DNA of 64,000 nucleotides from Anomaloglossus baeobatrachus (GCF_048569485.1 NC_134353.1:701084958-701148957), one strand, 5' to 3'; positions 12,609 through 23,789 are shown, counted from the first letter of the stretch. Notes: generated by a model not told the origin, from the letters alone. A program made the numbers and translations.

Positions 12609-13976
12609 TAGTGATGGGCGAACCCCGACTGTAAAAGTCCGGACCAGCGCGTTTTCAAAAGAATCAGAGTTGTCGGGCGTGGGATTCTCAGGGAATTCCG
12701 GGTATTGATCCAAATTCGGGTCACTAGCGCAGCTGTAACCGCTCCCACGGCCGCTCATTCACTTCTGGGGCTGCTAATTACGTTCATTGCATATGCACTG
12801 CTTTCCCCGCCCACCGGTATCTGTGATTGGTCACCGGTAGAGGGCCGTGTGAACCTCCAGCTGTGCCCCCAACTTACCTGAGTAATGTCACCGCTGATCT
12901 CTGCTTAGCCTCTGCCTGAAGTCCACAATGGTCGATCATGTTCCATGATTACGCACTGTGCTTTCAGTAATGTAGCAGAGCTGGAACTGTCGAGGGACCT
13001 TGTGTGGATTACGTCGGACTTGCAGGGGTGTTTTGAGCGATAATAAAGTGGTGAAAGAGGGTGCTTTTTTGTCTTTTATTTCAAATAAAGGATTTTTCAG
13101 TGTTTGTGTTTATTTACTTTCACATAGATTAGTAATGGGGGGTCTCATAGACGCCCCTCCACTACTAATTTAGGGCTACTGACAGCTGTGATTAACCCCT
13201 TATTACCCCAATTGCCACTGCACCAGGGCAATCGTGAAGAGCCCAATAAAGAGCTGGGATTGTCGCATTTAATGAATCCGGCAATCTTGGGCGGCTGCTA
13301 TTGTTAGGCTGGGGGGCCTAATAAGCACGGGTCTCCCCAGCCTGAGAATACTACTCCCCAGCTGTCGGGCTTTATAATGGCTGGGTATCAAAATTTGGGG
13401 GAGCGCACCGTGTTTTTTTTTATTATCATTATTAATAATAATAATAATAATACAAAAAAAAAAAAAAAACCGCAAGAGGTTCCTCTTATTTTGATACACA
13501 GCTAAGATAAGCACATGGCTGGGGGCGGCTGCCTGTACCCATGGGCTTTATCTGTGTTGGCTGTTATAGTGTGGGGGGACCCTATGCAAATTTATTTATT
13601 TTACACTACGATAGTGACCTGTAGACATGGTCTGTGATTGGTTGCAGTCAGACGCTGTCAGTCAGCGTGGGGGCGCATCTGACTGCAACCAATCACATGC
13701 CCGTGGGTGGGAAAAGCAGTGCATGTGCAATGAAGGTAATGAGCGGCCCCGGAAGTGAATGAGCAGCTGTGGGAGCAGTTACAGCCATGCCGGTGACTCA
13801 GTAAGTATGAAGCTCTTGCGCCTATCCACCTATCCCTTCTGCCACCATTATTAATAGCCGGATTCTGGTCCCTGGAGGCAGGCGTCTGGCCAGATATCTG
13901 GGGCCAATCCTGGGCTTTTTTTTTTAATCCGGTTAGAACCGCCGGTTCCGGTTATTTGTGAGTCTGTTCATCACTA
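12609..13976. mobile_element. hAT-type non-autonomous element (TAGTGATGGGC family)
   Basis: The 1368-bp element starts TAGTGATGGGCGAACC and ends GTTCATCACTA, with flanks gtttggaa and gtctggag that look like an 8-bp target duplication with two changes. It lies inside the mariner copy. The interior matches the elements at 25166-26351 and 34560-35340. There is no transposase. Confidence 0.8.
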
Positions 13977-13984
13977 GTCTGGAG

Positions 13985-14356
13985 CCATGCTGGCCAGTCC
14001 AGCACCTTTAACCTCAGGTTTTTTTTGTTTTTTTTTTTAGCAAGGCAGTGGTCATTTTGAAGGTGTGTTTGGGGTCGTTCTGTTGGAATACTGCCCGTGG
14101 TCCAGTTTTTGAAGAGAGAGGATAATGAGGTGCGTCGGGATGTCATAGTACATGTTGGCATTCATGGTTCCTTCAACGAACTGTAGCTCCCCACAGCTGG
14201 CAGCAGTGATGCAGCCCTAAACCATGACACTCCCACCACCATGCATGCCTGTAGGAAAGACACACATCTTTGTACTCAACTGGTTGCTGCCACACATGCT
14301 TGACACCATCTGAACTAAATAAGTTTATCTTGGTCTTATCACACCAATTCCATAGC
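13985..14356 (-). pseudogene. Mariner/Tc1 transposase fragment
   Basis: On the minus strand near 14356-14240 the frame reads NWCDKTKINLFSSDGVKHVW, the block carrying the first catalytic Asp region of this family, then VSYRHAWWWECHG with shifts. It is the middle of the transposase of the split element 10952-16065 and is not functional. Confidence 0.75.
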
Positions 14357-14573
14357 ACTTTACAAACATCAGCAGCACTGTCACAATCTCACAATCTAAA
14401 TTCCCTATCAGTATGTCCTATCAGTGTGGGAAGAAAACAGAACCCTGAGGAAACCCACGCAAACAAGGGGAGAACATACAAACTCCTTGCAGATGTTGTC
14501 CTTGATAGGATTTGAACCCAGGACCCCAGCACTGTAACACTGCAGTGCTAACCACTGAGCCACCGTGCAGCCC
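14357..14573 (-). mobile_element. tRNA-derived SINE
   Basis: On the minus strand the 5' end reads GGGCTGCACGGTGGCTCAGT and carries an A box TGGCTCAGTGG (14552-14562) and a B box GGTTCAAATCC (14508-14518), the RNA polymerase III promoter pattern of a tRNA head. The body then reads ..GTGGGTTTCCTCAGGG.. towards 14357. It is inserted in the mariner copy. Confidence 0.8.
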
Positions 14574-15760
14574 ATATATTCGCATATAAATTGCTGAGAG
14601 CTGATATGGGAATACACAATAATAAGTGTTTTAATGCACATCAACATGCAGTCACTGTATAACTACACTCTCCATTTATGCATGAAGGTGTGTGTCCACT
14701 AGCCCATGCTGCTATGCAAATCAATGCCCACATGATGTGAAATTTATTTTCCTCTCTGAATACTTCTCACCAATGCACATGCGCACTAACCACCGTTTGC
14801 GGATATCGTTAATATGGTACATGCACTGTAAATCCCATTTGGGTGACTTTCTTATCTGGATACTCACTGCCAGTGTGCATGCGTGGGGCATGCCATGAGG
14901 ATAAGACATGCTGCTCATCAAACACACGTACGTTATCTCTTCTAATGGATTTCTGTATATAAAACTCTTCCGGGCCTACAGTCTATGCTTATCTTCCCCC
15001 TGTTGAAGCTGCCTTGAGCAGCATAACGCGTGGGATCTGCACCCACCCCACTTACTGTAACGAGATCTGCAGAACTATCTAGCTTTCACATCTCTGACCT
15101 AGAAGTTTGCCTCAATATGGTATACTGCAAATTTTACTTATCTCAATTTATGCCTATTATAGGGCTGTCTATTTAGCCTTATAAGATTGAATATATTTAC
15201 ATGAGCTGCTTCCACTATCAAGTGTAAACTGGAGATGACTGGTTTTCTTACTCTTTTAATTTGGACTTGTGGACAGCATGCTATATTTATATTGTGTGCT
15301 TTTATGCATACAGTATCTATTACTGTAGTTAATATGTGCAATTCATGCTAATGGTCATTTGTGTGGTCATCGTATGTCATTAGCTTCTGACTAGTATCCT
15401 TGTAACTGTTGTGGAGGCTACTGATGTATTTATGAGCTGTGTTCACTGACTTCTGATTTACTTATATACATGCATGTACAGATTAATGTATACAGGCTGC
15501 CTTTTCTGATTGTAATTGTATTTGTGGGTGCATTTCTGTCTAGGAGGGTGCTGGACAATTGGATATTACCTATGGTGTTTTAGTATGTTCATGGATTAAC
15601 AAACTTTTTTATGTTACTATTTATTTTTACTGGTGTGCTAGCACTTATTGCTTATATTTTCTTTGTATTGCATGGTTACACTAGCATTAAACCCCCCTAT
15701 AGTTACATGCATTATTGCTGTGCTGCTTTGTTTTACTATTATTGATCTTTATGGATTCTT
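14574..15760 (+). mobile_element. Penelope-like element terminal region (probable)
   Basis: Inserted next to the SINE inside the mariner copy. It includes a decayed hammerhead-like fold at 15000-15038: CTGTTGA, stem II GCTGC/GCAGC, then ATAAC and GCGTGGGATC. No reverse transcriptase is present. The rest is AT-rich and not recognised with confidence. Confidence 0.45.
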
Positions 15761-16074
15761 CAGAGAATTCTTTGCCATGAGGTGCCATGTTGAACTTCCA
15801 GCTTCACACCTGAGACCTTGTAACTCTAATGACTCACAGGAAAATGGCTAATTGGGCACAATACTCACTTTTGTTGCCAGTGGTTTAGACAGTAATGGCT
15901 GTGTGTAGAGTTATTTAGAGAGCACACCAATTGTGTGCTCTCTAACTCTACCAGAGCTGTGCACTGACTAATTTACATTGTGCATATATCTTCAGTGTTG
16001 TCCATCAAAAGATATAAAAATATTTATAACAATGTGAGGGGTGTATTCACTTTTGTTATACACTGTATCTGTGA

Positions 16075-16183
16075 TATTTTTCAGTATGGCTTCTATAATT
16101 TCTTGACACAGATTGTGGCTGGTGACTGTTTCTCAGAGCAGAATGTGGCTCTCAAAGTAAAAAAGGTTGGAGACCACTGCTGT
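16075..16183. mobile_element. hAT terminus fragment
   Basis: The end AAAAAAGGTTGGAGACCACTG (16163-16183) is a classic hAT-type terminal sequence (CAGTGGTCTCCAACC on the other strand). The other end is not seen. Confidence 0.55.
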
Positions 16184-16535
16184 AGTGGATGGTGAGATAT
16201 GGAGTGGGAAAGTCAAGTTCAAAACTTTGTTACCCTTTTGCACATCAGTGTATATGTGAAACTAACTATCAGAAGAAAATTGACATGTGTCTTTTCATAG
16301 ATGAGTATAAATATAGAAGAGCTGAGCGTGTAGTCTGAAATTGTTGATTTTACATAGGCTTGAAGCAAGGATTCTCTGGTGCCACATAGGAAACCAAGCA
16401 GTCAAAGTGAATTGAGCAAGGCCACGCACGGCTAGTTGGCATGTGGCCAGGAGTATGGATATGGTATACTTGTGGTCACAATTATATGATTATATCATAA
16501 TGGAGGTATTGCTAACAATGATTGCAAACTCAGGG
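16184..16535. other. No gene or repeat recognised
   Basis: Intergenic sequence downstream of TANGO2 with no supported feature. Confidence 0.35.
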
Positions 16536-17084
16536 GCGGGCTTTACACGCTATGATATTGTTAATGATTTATCGTCAGGGTCACGTTGTTTGTGACGCAC
16601 ATCGGGCGCCATTAACGATATCGCAGTGTGTGACACTTATGTGCGACCTAAAACGATCGCAAAAGCGGCCAAAATCGTCCTAAAACAAAAAATCGGTCTC
16701 TTCTAATTAGCAATGTTGTTCGTCGTTCCTGCGGCACCACACATCGCTGTGTGTGACACCGCAGGAGCGACGAACATCTCCTTACCTGCTTCCACCGCCA
16801 ATGCGGAAGGAAGGAGGTGGGCGGGATGTTTACGTCCCGCTCATCTCCGCCCCTTCGCTTCTATTGGACGGCTGCCGTGTGACGTCGCTATGACGCTACA
16901 CGACCCACCCCCTTAGAAAGGAGGCGGATCGCCGGCCAGAGTGACGTCGCAGGGCAGGTAAGTCCGTGTGACGGGGGTCAGCGATGTTGTACGCGACAGG
17001 CAGCGATTTGCCCGTGTCGTACAACCGACGGGGGCGGGTACGATCGCTTGCGATCTCGCTAGCGAGATCGCGTGTAAAGCCCGC
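16536..17084. mobile_element. Miniature DNA element (TTTACACGC family)
   Basis: The 549-bp element has inverted termini GCGGGCTTTACACGC and GCGTGTAAAGCCCGC. The interior holds paired GACGTCGC and TTCCTGCGGC segments. It is probably PIF/Harbinger-like by relation to the copy at 29823-30414. There is no transposase. Confidence 0.8.
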
Positions 17085-17949
17085 TTAAGGATACCGTCAC
17101 AAAGGCTGGTTACACAGTGTGAAAGTAACGGCAAATCCACATGAAATGGAGAGGATTTTCCCACTGCAGAATTGCCACAAGTCTTATGTGCCTATACCTG
17201 AAGAATATAGGGATACACTTTGTATACATAGCAAATGTTTTACAAAAGATAAGCTACATACCAGGATTACGGATGATTTTATGCCTGCCAGGCAGTCTGT
17301 CTAAAGTGACTGGCCCTGTGGAGTTGACATCTGCTGTATGTTAATTATACTGCAGATTCAGCATCATTTGTTGCAGGTTTTGCGGCTGTTGGTTTTATAT
17401 ATGTTCCCTGATTGTAATAAAATTCTTAATAGCGGACGTTTTCTGTTCCAGTGCTGCTTTTGTCTCGATCTTGTGACCACAGCTGTCACTGGCTGGAAGT
17501 CACAGTTAACGGTCACTAGCTCTCAATCCAAGTCTATGAGAGCATAGTCTTCAATGGAGCGGACGTATGTATACTTGTCCTCCACTATATTCATTGTCTA
17601 TGGGACTGATGGAGAAAGTCCATTACAGTGCTCAGCTGTTTCCAGTAGTCCAATAGAGAATGAATTGAGCAGAGCCTGAACATGTGTACCTCCACTCCAA
17701 TAAAAACAGGGCTCTACAGAGCCCCATTCTAAAAATTGGGGAGGTCCCAACATTTTCACACCTATTAATCAGCAAGTTAACCATTATCCTATGGATTGAG
17801 AATAACTTGCAATTTTGGGAAAACCCCTTTCAGTGCCAAAAATGCCCCCAAAATGTCCGTCATTTAACAATCTATACTACTAGAACACACAGATGCTGTT
17901 GTTTCCACATAACTAAATTACAACCAACTACAAATTCCAATAATCTGGC
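17085..17949. other. Unassigned DNA downstream of TANGO2
   Basis: The first 100 bases may belong to another short repeat. Reading frames here (for example 17119-17304) show no family resemblance and I do not call a gene. Confidence 0.35.
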
Positions 17950-18626
17950 ATCTTGGTGATTCTAAACATGCTAGATTATCAGATATTTTACTTTCAATAA
18001 TTACAGTAATGTGCCCGGATGATAAAAATGGATCTTGTAAAACATTGACATTTTTATTGACAGCTATTTGAAGAGTAAGCAGTGCCTCTAACAGCCAGTA
18101 CTAATATCAGTTAATATCTTGCCTCAGGATCAGTCATTAAACCCTAGGCTTTGGTAAGAAAAATAAACCAAGATGACTCAAGGAGAAGACATTAATGCTA
18201 TCTTGTCACATTACAAATCTCAGCATAATGATGTGCTTATATTATTAACCATATCTTTTATTGATGCATGTTCTTAAAGCAAAACTAGAGGCTACAAATC
18301 AAAGATCGCCGCCTTTCAGTTTACACATACAAGATTCAAATACTTAACATCGTTTCCACGCTTTTCCGACCCATTTGTTTTTTACAACGTGATGCATTAT
18401 TGATGTGCTTGCTGCATAAATAAGACAAAGTTAAAAATATTTATAGAGACAGAAGATATTTCCCACTGGTAGTTGTGCTTTCGTTTGGTTCTCTGGCTTT
18501 TGTGCTGGTTAATAACAGTATTTCAATAATTTAATACATTTTAGCATTTTTTAGGCACCAGAAGTTCACAATGTTTGATATGTATAATTATCCTTGGTTA
18601 ACGGAGATTTTCTTTATGATAAAATA
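17950..18626 (-). other. TANGO2 3' UTR and polyadenylation region (probable)
   Basis: Downstream of the TANGO2 stop on the minus strand, this AT-rich stretch has no repeat I recognise. Minus-strand AATAAA hexamers lie at 18257-18262 and 18053-18058, predicting a 3' UTR of roughly 370-600 nt. Which site is used cannot be decided from sequence alone. Confidence 0.5.
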
Positions 18627-18747
18627 CTAATGTTGTAGCTTAAACTGGTATGTGCTAGTTTTCCACTGAGAGATGTCACAATTTAGCATTGTGCGTTCGG
18701 TGAAGGTCACTTGTCCTTCTCCATCAATGAGAACTATGGTGTTGGTC
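18627..18747 (-). CDS. TANGO2: TANGO2, last coding exon
   Basis: This exon encodes the C-terminus of transport and Golgi organization 2 homolog, an NRDE-domain protein linked to mitochondrial lipid, acyl-CoA and heme handling. On the minus strand an acceptor TTTCTAG precedes a first base G that completes an Arg codon begun in the exon at 29049-29153. The frame then reads [20 protein letters not shown], continues for 39 residues and stops with TAG at 18627-18629. This matches the vertebrate C-terminus (TNTIILVDADGHVTFTERS, then a W-T-YEF tail) without gaps as I remember it. The 121-nt length fits the phase (1 + 120). Recognition is from remembered protein sequence, not a search. Confidence 0.95.
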
Positions 18748-19099
18748 CTAGAAACAAAATAAAGAAGGTGTAAATGAAATTCCATTTTGCCTCTGCCTTC
18801 ATTAAATCATATACTATTTACCTAGCATAAGTGATGAGTATCAATATACAGTACATTATAAAGGACATCATCATTTATTGGGAGAACTGTGTATACAAAT
18901 TGCCTCTTCAGAGTTAGACTTGAATTCTAGTGCCAACTACTAGAAGTAGCAATATTAAAAGTTAATATTGATGGATAATGACTTACAGGATTGCCACTTG
19001 CAGTAGGTGGAACGAGAGTTCAAGTCCTCTACATCTGAAGGGCAATTTGTGTATTTATTTACCAGAGGAGCATTGCGTGTCCTATAAGTCTCCTTACAC
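18748..19099. other. TANGO2 intron, unassigned
   Basis: Intron sequence next to the acceptor of the last exon. A pyrimidine-rich tract on the minus strand precedes the AG at 18748-18749. No repeat is recognised. Confidence 0.5.
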
Positions 19100-19102
19100 T
19101 AA

Positions 19103-20054
19103 AGGTCCAGTCACGCTAAACAACTTACCAGCGATCCCAACAACGATAGGGATCGCTGGTAAGTTGCTAGGAGGTTGCTGGTGAGATGTCACACTGCGAC
19201 GCTCCAGCAATCCCACCAGCAACCTGACTTGGCAGGGATCGCTGGAGCGTCGCTACACCAACCAGTGACCAGCCCCCAGCGCCGCGTGGAAGATGCTGCG
19301 CTTGGTAACTAAGGTAAATATCGGGTGACCAACCCGATATTTACCTTGGTTACCAGCGCACGCAGCTACACGTGCAGAGAGCAGGAAGCAGCGCACACTG
19401 AGCGCTGGCTCCCTGCTCTCCTAGTTACAGCACACATCGTGTTAATTACCCGATGTGTGCTGCAGCTACATGTGCACAGAACAGGGAGCAGCGCACACCG
19501 CTTAGCGCTGGCTCCTTGCTCTCCTAGTTACAGCACACATCGGGTTAATTACCCGATGTGTAATGCAGCTAAATGTGCACAGAGCAGCGCACAATGCTTA
19601 GCGCTGGCTCCCTGCTCTCCTAACTACAGCACACATTGGGTTAATTAACCCGATGTGTCCTGCAGCTACATGTGCACAGAGCAGGAGCCGGCACTGACAG
19701 TGAGAGCGGCGGAGGCTGGTAACGAAGGTAAATATCGGGTAACCAAGGACAGGCCTTCTTGGTTACCCGATGTTTACTGTGGTTACCAGCGTCCGCAGAA
19801 GCCGGCTCCTGCTCCCTGCACATTTAGTTGTTGCTGTCTCGCTGTCACACACAGCGATGTGCGCTTCACAGCGGGACAGCAACAACTAAAAAATGGCCCA
19901 GGACATTCAGCAACAACCAACGACCTCACAGCAGGGGCCAGGTTGTTGCTGGATGTCACACACAGCGACATCACTAGCAACATCGCTGCTACGTCACAAA
20001 AGTTGTTCGTTAGCAGCGATGTTGCTAGCGATGTTGCTTAGTGTGACGGGGCCT
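19103..20054. mobile_element. PIF/Harbinger-like non-autonomous element with internal tandem repeats
   Basis: The 952-bp element is flanked by TAA at 19100-19102 and 20055-20057 and has ends AGGTCCAGTCACGC and GTGTGACGGGGCCT. Inside, about 98-bp units with GCTACATGTGCACAGA and ACCCGATGTGT recur near 19367, 19465, 19568 and 19664. The 3-bp TAA duplication and short termini fit PIF/Harbinger; no transposase is present. Confidence 0.75.
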
Positions 20055-20109
20055 TAACTTGAAGCTCTCCATAAGGATAAACACTACCCTTTAGATAACA
20101 ATAAAAGTA

Positions 20110-20600
20110 GCTTAACAGGTATCTAGCTGGTTTCTGTGTTGAGATTCCTAACAGAGGCTCCACGGACTTTTTTGATTTGCATATTTCCCAGGGGACAATG
20201 TACCTAGGATTTCACTGTCTTGAGCGCACTCGCTGGCTGCCGGCAGTGTTTTCTCTGGCTGGTCTCCTCAAGATCAGTGATTGTTTTGTCTTGTTAGTCT
20301 ACTAGGCATTGCTCCCACCTGGCCAGAATTCTACTCCACACTGATGAGGGGCAATACCCCGAAACAGCTGTCTGTGGATGGATACCTGGCCATGGTATTT
20401 CCCTTGTCATATCTTTAAAGTTGTCAAAAAGTTGGATATTGACTAAAGGGGCCACTTAATATGGTGGTTATGGTGGTCTCCTAGAAAGAGCCACCCCTTG
20501 GCTGGGTCCTTCCCGGAGAGATATCTGGCTGGTTTCTGTGTTGAGACTCCTAACAGAGGCTCCACGGACTTTTTCAATATTAGACATATACATAGTAGAC
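20110..20600 (+). mobile_element. Penelope-like element end with tandem pseudo-LTR fragments
   Basis: A roughly 55-bp segment containing GGCTCCACGGACTTTTT is repeated directly at 20120-20174 and 20522-20575, 402 bp apart. Between the copies is a hammerhead ribozyme fold (20335-20378). Directly repeated pseudo-LTRs with hammerheads are known for PLEs. No reverse transcriptase is present. Confidence 0.65.
20335..20378 (+). ncRNA. Hammerhead ribozyme (type I, minimal stem III)
   Basis: Stem I is TCCACA (20335-20340) with TGTGGA (20373-20378). CTGATGA is at 20341-20347. Stem II is GGGG/CCCC around CAATA (20348-20360). GAAA follows at 20361-20364. A two-base-pair stem III with loop AGCT then leads to the cleavage triplet GTC at 20370-20372. 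Every conserved core base of the family is present. It is a feature of PLE pseudo-LTRs; activity here is inferred from base identity only. Confidence 0.85.
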
Positions 20601-20754
20601 AAATAGAATCACAGTCAGTAATATCAGTAGTCTTTATGTCATGGATAAGCTCCCATGAACATTGGGTGACTGTCGGCCAAATGATTGTTTAGCTAACAGC
20701 TCTCTCTTCCGAAATTCCCCATATATAAGAACCCTTAGCATGATCTGTTGGGAG

Positions 20755-20840
20755 TGAGTTAGAAGGTCCCCATACACATTAGACGGATTGCTGATCCTGC
20801 CATTATCGGAAGACTTTAGCCTAATGTGTATCGTTATATT
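20755..20840. repeat. Short interspersed repeat fragment
   Basis: AAGGTCCCCATACACATTAG at 20763 and CTAATGTGTATCGTTA near 20821 form an imperfect inverted pair of a kind common in frog DNA. The element is small and decayed. Confidence 0.45.
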
Positions 20841-21565
20841 GAGCTCCAGAAAAGCAAAATGTCACTTTAAAAAAACCTGCAGGATTTGTGATTTTCTGGA
20901 GACAAAGTTGTATTCTATCCCAGGAAACCCACGTTAAGTTAACCAGTGGCTCTTCATTTAAAAGCCCCTACTGCCCATTAGAATAAAGACCGCAGAAGTC
21001 ATGTATCTTATCCTTATGACAGCTTGCCTGTGTTTGCTTTTGCACAACCACTAAACAGTTCAGGACTATTCAACATCTACAGAGGATTGGCACAACAGTA
21101 AGTGCACATCAGTAGCGTAGCTAGTACAACCCCTGGCAAAAATTATGGACTCACCTGGCTCTAAGGATGTTCATCCAGTTGTTTACTTTTGTTTAAAAAA
21201 AGCAGATCACAGAAATGGCACAAAACTAAAGTCATTTCAAATGTCAATTTTCTGGCTTTAAGAAACACTAAAAAAAAAAATCATGAAAACAAAATGTGCT
21301 AGCCAGTGACCACTACTTTTCAAGACTAAACAGGGGAAAAAAATTATGGAACCACTCAATTATGAGGAAAAAATTCTGAAATCACTCTGTAAATCTTCAT
21401 TCCCAAAACTAACACCTGCATCAAATAAGATCTGCTTGTAAGTCTGCATCTAAAAAGGAGTGATCACACCTTGGAGAGCTGTTGCACCAAGTGGACTAAC
21501 ATGAATCATGGCTCCAACATGAGAGGTGTCAATTGAAACAAAGGAGAGGATTATCAAACTCTTAA

Positions 21566-22311
21566 CCCTAGAACATGCAACCATAGATATCTACACTTTC
21601 ACATACCTGGGGCCTTTTAGGCCTGTGTGCAAATAACATGGAGAAACGCAAATAGAAATACTTTTCAAAGTTTATTTCAGATGTGAATATTTCAAAACAT
21701 TATAATTATGTGCATAAAACAAGAAAAAGTAATTACACCGGCTTAAAACGCTCAATATATGCATTCTATATAATTCTTTATATATATATAAAACAATTTT
21801 TTTTGTCTAAAAGTTTTTTATATAAAAGTTGTAGTAAACATGGTGCAGGAGTATTTCTTTTCAAAAACTTTCCTTTCTTTTTTTTTCTCTTGGCTCTGGA
21901 GGTTCCTGGAAATGTATACCACATCGGATCATAGCTTCCGTAATTTGCCTTGGCAAGTATTTCGTGTTGCTTCGCTCCATCATGGTAGGCATCAAAAGTT
22001 CAAAGACAAAGTAAGACAAGATAAAGACAAAGTCTTCCCCAGCAACAGTACAGACAAAAAGACTGAGGATCACATGTAAACCAAGTACAGGCCTAAAAGG
22101 CCCCAGGTATGTGAATATGGGGTAGTCCCAAAAAAAGAGTTGTTTTACCAAAATACATATAACATAAAAATATATGAACAACTGGAAATTACTACCAACT
22201 ATATACCTGAGGAATACCTAGAGTTTCAAAATTCTAACTAAAGTAATCTTGCAGAAAATAGAAAACAAGTAACCTAGCAGGCCTGTGAGGCCCCAGGTAT
22301 ACGTTCTAGGG
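21566..22311. mobile_element. piggyBac-like miniature element (TTAA target)
   Basis: It is bounded by TTAA at 21562-21565 and 22312-22315 with inverted ends CCCTAGAACATGC and CGTTCTAGGG; CCCTAGA is typical of piggyBac termini. Near both ends lies ACCTGGGGCC with AGGCCTGTG, giving a symmetric subterminal repeat. No transposase is encoded. It sits in the Tc1 transposase reading frame. Confidence 0.82.
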
Positions 22312-22315
22312 TTAA

Positions 22316-23109
22316 AAAAGGATAAATCATCACGCAATGTTGCAAAAGATGTTGGTTGCTCACAATCAGCTATGTCTAAAATCTAGACCAAATACAAACA
22401 ACACGGGAAGGTTGTTAAAGGCAAACATACTGGTAGACCAAGGAAGACATCAAAGTGTCAACACTGGAAACTTAAAACAATATGTCTCCAAAACAAAAAA
22501 TGCACAGCAAAACAAATGAAGAATGAATGGGAGGAAACTGGAGTCAATGTCTGTGACCGAACTGTAAGAAACCGCCTAAAGGAAATGGGATTTGCATACA
22601 AAAAATCTTAACAATAAAAAGATGACTGCCTGAAGAGAACATGTAAATATCCACAGTCATTGATGACATGGGGCTGCATGTCAGGTAAAGGCACTGGGGA
22701 GATGGCTGTCATTACATCTTCAATAAATGCCCAAGTTTACATTGAAATTTTGGACACTTTTCTTATTTCATCAATTGAAAGTATATTTGGGAATGATGAA
22801 ATCATTTATCAAGATGATAATGCAGCCTGCCATAGAGCAAAAACTGTGAAAACATTCCTTGAAAGAAGACACATAAGGTCAATGACATGGCTTGCAAATA
22901 GTCCGGATCTCAATCCAATTGAAAATCTTTGGTGGAAGTTGATGAAAATGGTCCATGAAAAGGCTCCAACCTGCAAAGCTGATCTGGTAACAGCAATCAG
23001 AGAAATTTGGAGCCAGATTGATAAAGAGTACTGTTTGTCACTCATTAAGTCCATGCCTCAGAGACTGTAAGCTATTATAAAAGCCAGAGGTGATGCAACA
23101 AAATACTAG
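22316..23109 (+). pseudogene. Tc1-like transposase, broken
   Basis: After the inserted element the frame reads KDKSSRNVAKDVGCSQSAMS (helix-turn-helix region), then ..TGRPRKTSKCQH and TGVNVCDRTVRNRLKEMG. The C-terminal frame 22660-23067 reads MMTWGCMSGKGTGEMAVI, YQDDNAACHRAKT (second Asp) and SPDLNPIENLWWKL (catalytic Glu). The segment with the first catalytic Asp, just before 22653, is deleted, so the triad is incomplete. The start codon lies before the insertion, near 21501. It cannot make active enzyme. Confidence 0.85.
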
Positions 23110-23404
23110 TGATGTATTGGAGTGTTCTTTTGTTTGTTTTTCATGATTCCATCATTTTTTCCTCATAATTGAGTGATTCCATAATTTTCCCCCCGTTTGG
23201 TCTTGAAAAGTAACAGATACTGGCTAGCACATTATGTTTTCATGATTTTTTTAATGTGTTTCTTAAAGCCAGAAAGTTATCATTTGAAATTACTTTAATT
23301 TTGTGCCATGTCTGTGATCTGCTTTTTTTTAAACAAAAGTAAACAACTGAATGAACATCCTCAGAGCCAGGTGATTCCATAATTTTTGCCAGGGGTTGTA
23401 GCTA

Positions 23405-23788
23405 CCAGGGAGAAAGAGGGTGTAGTACACCAGGCCCCGCACTTAGCAGGGCCCACCCGGAGCTATGCTACCCTTAACTATAACGGCGCGTGCAGCTATC
23501 CGATATAGTTAAGATCTGCAGTAGAGGAGGGAGTCACGGTCATCCTGCACTACCACTTTCCGTTATGAAACCACAGGTCACTTTAAGCCCGCGGTCTACA
23601 GAACGGCAGGATGATGCAGTGCTTTGAGTGATGGCACATGCACAGGACGTTTGCGTCCCAGCACGGTGACATCATTGTGCCATGCTGGGCCTCTGACATC
23701 CTATGCGTGGATCGGTGCTTTGAAGGAGGACTCGTTGTGATCCTGGTTTTGGTGAGTATATGATGTTTTTTTTATTTTAACGAAAACT
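23405..23788. other. hAT-like element interior, no gene
   Basis: Includes GGCCCCGCACTTAGCAGGGC and GAGCTATGCTACCC, which fit the interior of the surrounding hAT-like element. There is no coding pattern. Confidence 0.4.
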
Positions 23789-23789
23789 T

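Larger units (their letters stand above)
10952..16065 (-). mobile_element. Mariner/Tc1 element split by later insertions
   Basis: Termini CAGTATATCACAAAAGTG (10952) and ..TTTTGTTATACACTG (16065) are inverted repeats flanked by TA at 10950-10951 and 16066-16067. The pieces 10952-11285, 12562-12608, 13977-14356 and 15761-16065 read as one element: GATGCCCCACAGATGCTCAA-like, then GTCTGGAGCCATG, then AGCAAGGCAGTGGTCATTTT. They are interrupted by a TTAA element, a hAT element and a SINE/PLE block. The N-terminal part of the transposase is lost at the last junction. Confidence 0.9.
21127..23398 (+). mobile_element. Tc1-like element interrupted by a TTAA element
   Basis: Inverted ends CAACCCCTGGCAAAAATTAT and ..AATTTTTGCCAGGGGTTG are flanked by TA at 21125-21126 and 23399-23400. 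The terminal inverted repeats are about 220 bp long. Transposase remnants read on the plus strand. A 746-bp element occupies 21566-22311 within the N-terminal coding part. Confidence 0.92.

Noticed and set aside
14508-14562. A and B boxes of a tRNA promoter as a possible tRNA gene
   Set aside because: The segment does not fold as a cloverleaf and continues into a SINE body.
17119-17344. Overlapping 61- and 67-codon frames as a possible small gene
   Set aside because: No family resemblance, no splice context, and adjacent to a transposon end.
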